From assembly GCA_949825065.1 (NCBI GenBank), contig OX463838.1:3574251-3638250 (forward strand): a DNA stretch of 64,000 nucleotides. Direction: 5' to 3'. The stretch is from Odontocerum albicorne (lineage: Eukaryota > Arthropoda > Insecta > Trichoptera > Odontoceridae). This document shows positions 61,403 through 64,000 of this stretch, in pieces (position 1 is the stretch's first letter; the number at the start of each line of letters is the position of its first letter). The translations under genes were made by a program, and so were the position numbers. The notes below the pieces were generated by a model. That model saw only the letters and a list, made by a program, of their open reading frames with translations, did no database searches and was not told where the DNA came from.

Positions 61403-61804
61403 GTTTCAGATTTATTTTTGTGGGACTTCGAATTAGAATTGTCATCTATAAATTATTTTGTAATTCCACTAATTACATTAATTCCCTTCCACCTAACGAG
61501 AGCCTCGGAACAGGAGGTAGAAACGCGTCTTGTGGGTATTAATTTAATAAGTTAAATAACAATGTAATTTACTTTGCGACGTTAAATATTGAAACAAAAG
61601 TTTTTTCAGCACAGCTGAATTATTGAAAAATATGAAAATTGTATTACGAGTATTAAATAACAGGAGTCATTTAAAATCTGAATTAATTTCATTGAAGATT
61701 TGTACCTTTCAGATGTATTTAAAATAAACATATTTTAGAACAAGAAACATGTTTTGTTCGATTAAGATTATTTAATATTTTGTTATTTTTCCTCTTATTT
61801 GGTC
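61403..61804. other. Unclassified AT-rich stretch
   Basis: No signal seen beyond the target-site copy at its left edge. Confidence 0.5.
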
Positions 61805-62070
61805 TTACTGTTCATTTTTGTTAAGTAAGTGTACAAGTTAGAAGTGCAAGATGTGTCTAAAAGAGACCGAGGAAAATGTGGTTAGCTCAAGTTTACCAAA
61901 TTTTGAAAAAGATAAAGGTGAACATTATGAATAACGAAAGATTATGCTTGACGAGATGTATGAATGTGGAGCAGGCGTAATTAGTGTACATGGACAGACA
62001 AGTTTGGAGATCTGTTTTCTTTCTTATCCCACAAGAGACACAGCGTGTTGATACGTATATATGTTTTAAT
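61805..62070 (+). mobile_element. LINE-D C-terminal remnant
   Basis: KRPRKMWLAQVYQILKKIKV, RLCLTRCMNVEQA-stop, VWRSVFFLSHKRHSVL. Corresponds to GRPRKxWxDQVNxILKxxKV, RCMNVEEA and the xWRSVxS end. Stops in frame. Confidence 0.75.
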
Positions 62071-62184
62071 TTTTAGCATTTGTGTTTACAAAGTCTATTA
62101 ACATTTGCACTTAACAATTGTTTAATATCATATCATATTTGTGTTGAATACTGTACAACATTATATGTAGCAATTTATTTCTAA

Positions 62185-62265
62185 ACTAAAAAGTATATAT
62201 GCGGGAATCGAATCCGTAATCCGCGGGTTGGGAGACAGGTGTCATATGAAACGTGCCGCGGATTT
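62185..62265 (-). mobile_element. SINE-1 head fragment
   Basis: Minus strand: CATATGACACCTGTCTCCCA, ACCCGCGGATTACGG, ATTCGATTCCCGC. Only the tRNA-like part. Confidence 0.6.
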
Positions 62266-62284
62266 GCTCTTTGTCGAATGGCAT

Positions 62285-62496
62285 AATGTTTAGTATTTCA
62301 TAAGACTTTCGTTGTATACTGTACAACCTGGTGGGCTCATTGCCATGTGGAAATATATTTTAACAAACCCGAAAGATGTTCAAGAAACCTTAAATGAAAT
62401 GCAGACTGGGTTTTTTTTTAATACATCTGGGAATTGAATCCGCAACCCTCGTGTTGATAGACAACCGACTTACTAACTAAGCTACGGAGGTCGTCG
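62285..62496 (-). mobile_element. SINE-1 copy, complete
   Basis: Minus strand: GACGACCTCCGTAGCTTAGT, B box GGATTCAATTCCC, an A/T spacer, CATTTAAGGTTTCTTGAACA, TTCGGGTTTGTTAAAATATA, CACATGGCAATGAGCCCACC, AGGTTGTACAGTATACAACG. Confidence 0.85.
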
Positions 62497-62915
62497 ATGG
62501 TATGTATGCAAGAAGTAAATAAATATCTACTCGTAAATGATTTCAAAGTATTTTTTTAGTACATGGAGTCATCGATGTTCCACTTATGCCAGAATATTCT
62601 TTTGAATTGGTATTTTTTAATAACTGAATCTTGCATAAACTGCCGAGGGTCAGAGGTTAGATGAAATTAAACGCAAAACTAAGGTCTTTAATATTCTTGA
62701 AGATGGATACCTCTTCACAAACGAATCTTAACTCACGGTATAATTACTCGCTAGAGGTGCGGTTATTATAGCGATTAATGCAGTTTATTGTTTTTCCAAA
62801 TTGTTTAATTACATAATCCTAAAAGAATGTGTTGATGAAAAAACTCAACACTTGTATTCTTAGAATCAATATTTCCTGATGAAAGTCACGCATATACAAG
62901 GTGTGGCACTTGCAT
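62497..62915. other. Unclassified AT-rich stretch
   Basis: No coding or repeat signal recognised. Confidence 0.5.
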
Positions 62916-63580
62916 CATTATTTATTTATTTATTTACATATATTTGACACTTCATTGTAAAATAATCTGGTAGGCGTATTGCCAGGTACCAATCTCTTCC
63001 TAACAACCTGACAAAAGTAAATAAAAGGAAGTAAGATGATCGCAAAAAATATTCAAATCATTATTCTTCTTCTTCCTCTTCTTTTAGGCCTGTTAAGGTC
63101 CTGCATCATCGTTTCCCTCTTGTGACGTCGACTGCCAGCTGTCTTTCCATCTTTTGGGAGGTCTGCTAGCTTGGGGGATACTGTTCCTGGCCATTCTTAC
63201 GGCTCTTGGTTCCGCCATTCTGGATACATGTTTCATTATTCCCCTTTACAAAATTCATGAATAATATATGGTACATACTAAAAATAAAATAATAAGATAT
63301 CAATCAAAGGAAAAAGGAAGGATGGTGGAATGGAAAGAAAAACCAGGAATAAAATATGTTATATTGCTGACTTGAAATTTAGAAACCTTTTAGTTGCATT
63401 TTAAATCTTGATAATGACGGGGCGCGTTTATCATTAGTTTGAGTCGTACTATTATATATGGGCAGTAAAGGACGATGTGAAAAAAAGAAGACTGAACTGG
63501 GAAAGCCTATACATATTATACAAAACCTGTTTGTGCGTAGCGCAAGTCAATTATCGGAAAGACACTAAAGAAAGACAGCA
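62916..63580 (-). mobile_element. LINE-A copy interrupted by LINE-J
   Basis: TTTATTTATTTATTTACATA tail at left, CTGGTAGGCGTATTGCCAGG, then the insertion, then AAGGAAGGATGGTGGAATGG and worn ORF codons to about 63570. More diverged than its head-to-head neighbour. Confidence 0.8.
63067..63232 (-). pseudogene. LINE-J 3' fragment inserted in LINE-A
   Basis: TCATTATTC at 63058-63066 and 63233-63241 is the target duplication. Minus strand: HVSRMAEPRAVRMARNSIPK, then PKDGKTAGSRRHKRETMMQD + LNRPKRRGRRR with a GAAGAAGAAG tail. The start matches VxRMxxxRxxxxA of LINE-J (61205-61260). 166 bp long. Confidence 0.7.
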
Positions 63581-63582
63581 AA

Positions 63583-64000
63583 TGTGTGTCTAAGATTTAT
63601 TTTCAGCCTACGAAAGTACGATCATATAACTTCATACCGGAAGGCATTGAACTGGTTGAATGTTAGAAATAGACGCCAAATTCACATACTGTCTCTATTA
63701 TATAATATCCTTAACTGTCCCGCCGCACCCTCTTATCTCGCCGAAAATTTTCAGCGTATTTCCAATCATGGATTAGCGCTACGCTCAAACAGAGATTGTT
63801 TATTGGCCTTTCCAGTTCACCGCTCCTCTTTCTTTACGTCGTCCTTTACTGTCCATGCAGTGAGACTCTGGAATCAGTTACAAACCAATATAAGACTCGC
63901 TCCGTCCTTGGCATGCTTTAAGAAGCGACTGAAAAAACTCTTAATTTCTAGTCAGTAAAATAACGTTTAATTCCTGATTTTTCTTTTCCTTTCCTCTCCA
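63583..64000 (+). mobile_element. LINE-A copy cut by the window end
   Basis: The 3' UTR starts after 63958 and is cut off at CTTTTCCTTTCCTCTCCA. It faces the LINE-A at 62916-63580 head to head, 5' ends about 10 bp apart. Confidence 0.9.
63584..63958 (+). pseudogene. LINE-A ORF C-terminus, uninterrupted 124 codons
   Basis: Reads CLRFIFSLRKYDHITSYRKA, LNWLNVRNRRQIHILSLLYN, ILNCPAAPSYLAENFQRISN, LALRSNRDCLLAFPVHRSSF, VRLWNQLQTNIRLAPSLACF, KKRLKKLLISSQ-stop, with no stop or frameshift. It is the cleanest LINE-A coding end here. The methionine at its start is incidental; the true ORF began far upstream and is lost by 5' truncation. Role as in 7897-8460. Confidence 0.9.

Overview
The window looks like repeat-dense, AT-rich intergenic DNA of an arthropod, most likely an insect. 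The evidence is the mixture of mobile elements: several non-LTR retrotransposon (LINE) families, two tRNA-derived SINEs, a Penelope-like element with a GIY-YIG endonuclease segment, a mariner with terminal repeats, TTAA-flanked piggyBac-like MITEs, a hAT-like element and Tc1-like fold-back elements. I found no host protein-coding gene, no functional tRNA or rRNA, and no bacterial-type operon. Almost every long reading frame is a decayed transposon C-terminus or a frame held open by a tandem repeat. Family letters (LINE-A to LINE-K, SINE-1, SINE-2) are my own labels, defined by copies inside this window.

Layout. 0-10.5 kb: LINE-I, LINE-B, SINE-1, a 244-bp fold-back MITE, two LINE-A tails, a rearranged Penelope block (4.9-6.0 kb), a long LINE-A (7.6-8.5 kb) and a LINE-F copy with its 3' UTR (9.0-10.5 kb). 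10.5-21 kb: a 37-unit 30-bp minisatellite, a 3-unit 155-bp repeat, LINE-C insertions with target-site duplications (TSDs), inverted Penelope terminal repeats, a TA-flanked TIR element hit by LINE-C, a 460-bp inverted repeat and a piggyBac-like MITE. 21-36 kb: an assembly gap of 200 N, many LINE-D fragments, LINE-G split by LINE-F, a hAT-like element carrying a SINE, a LINE-D split by an unknown insertion, and two more piggyBac-like MITEs. 36-48.5 kb: LINE-A flanked by 255-bp direct repeats, LINE-E whose coding 3' end is amplified as a 13 x 72-bp array, a transposase remnant and an internally deleted 917-bp mariner. 48.5-64 kb: a 67-bp array built from LINE-D, LINE-G split by LINE-C, a cluster of SINE-1 copies, LINE-B split by a Penelope insertion with a 12-bp TSD, a 64-bp array resembling the SINE-1/LINE-A tail, a LINE-J with a YADD reverse-transcriptase motif and a 13-bp TSD, and two head-to-head LINE-A copies.

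How the parts relate. SINE-1 and LINE-A share about 50 bp at their 3' ends, so LINE-A is the probable mobilising partner of SINE-1. Three separate minisatellites (72, 67 and 64 bp) are built from pieces of LINE-E, LINE-D and the LINE-A/SINE-1 tail, so retroelement 3' ends seem to seed tandem arrays here. Nested insertions with TSDs give a relative chronology: LINE-B before Penelope, LINE-G before LINE-C and LINE-F, LINE-A before LINE-J, SINE-1 before one LINE-A tail. All coding remnants seen are 5'-truncated, stop-containing, frameshifted or deleted, so nothing in the window is likely to move on its own.
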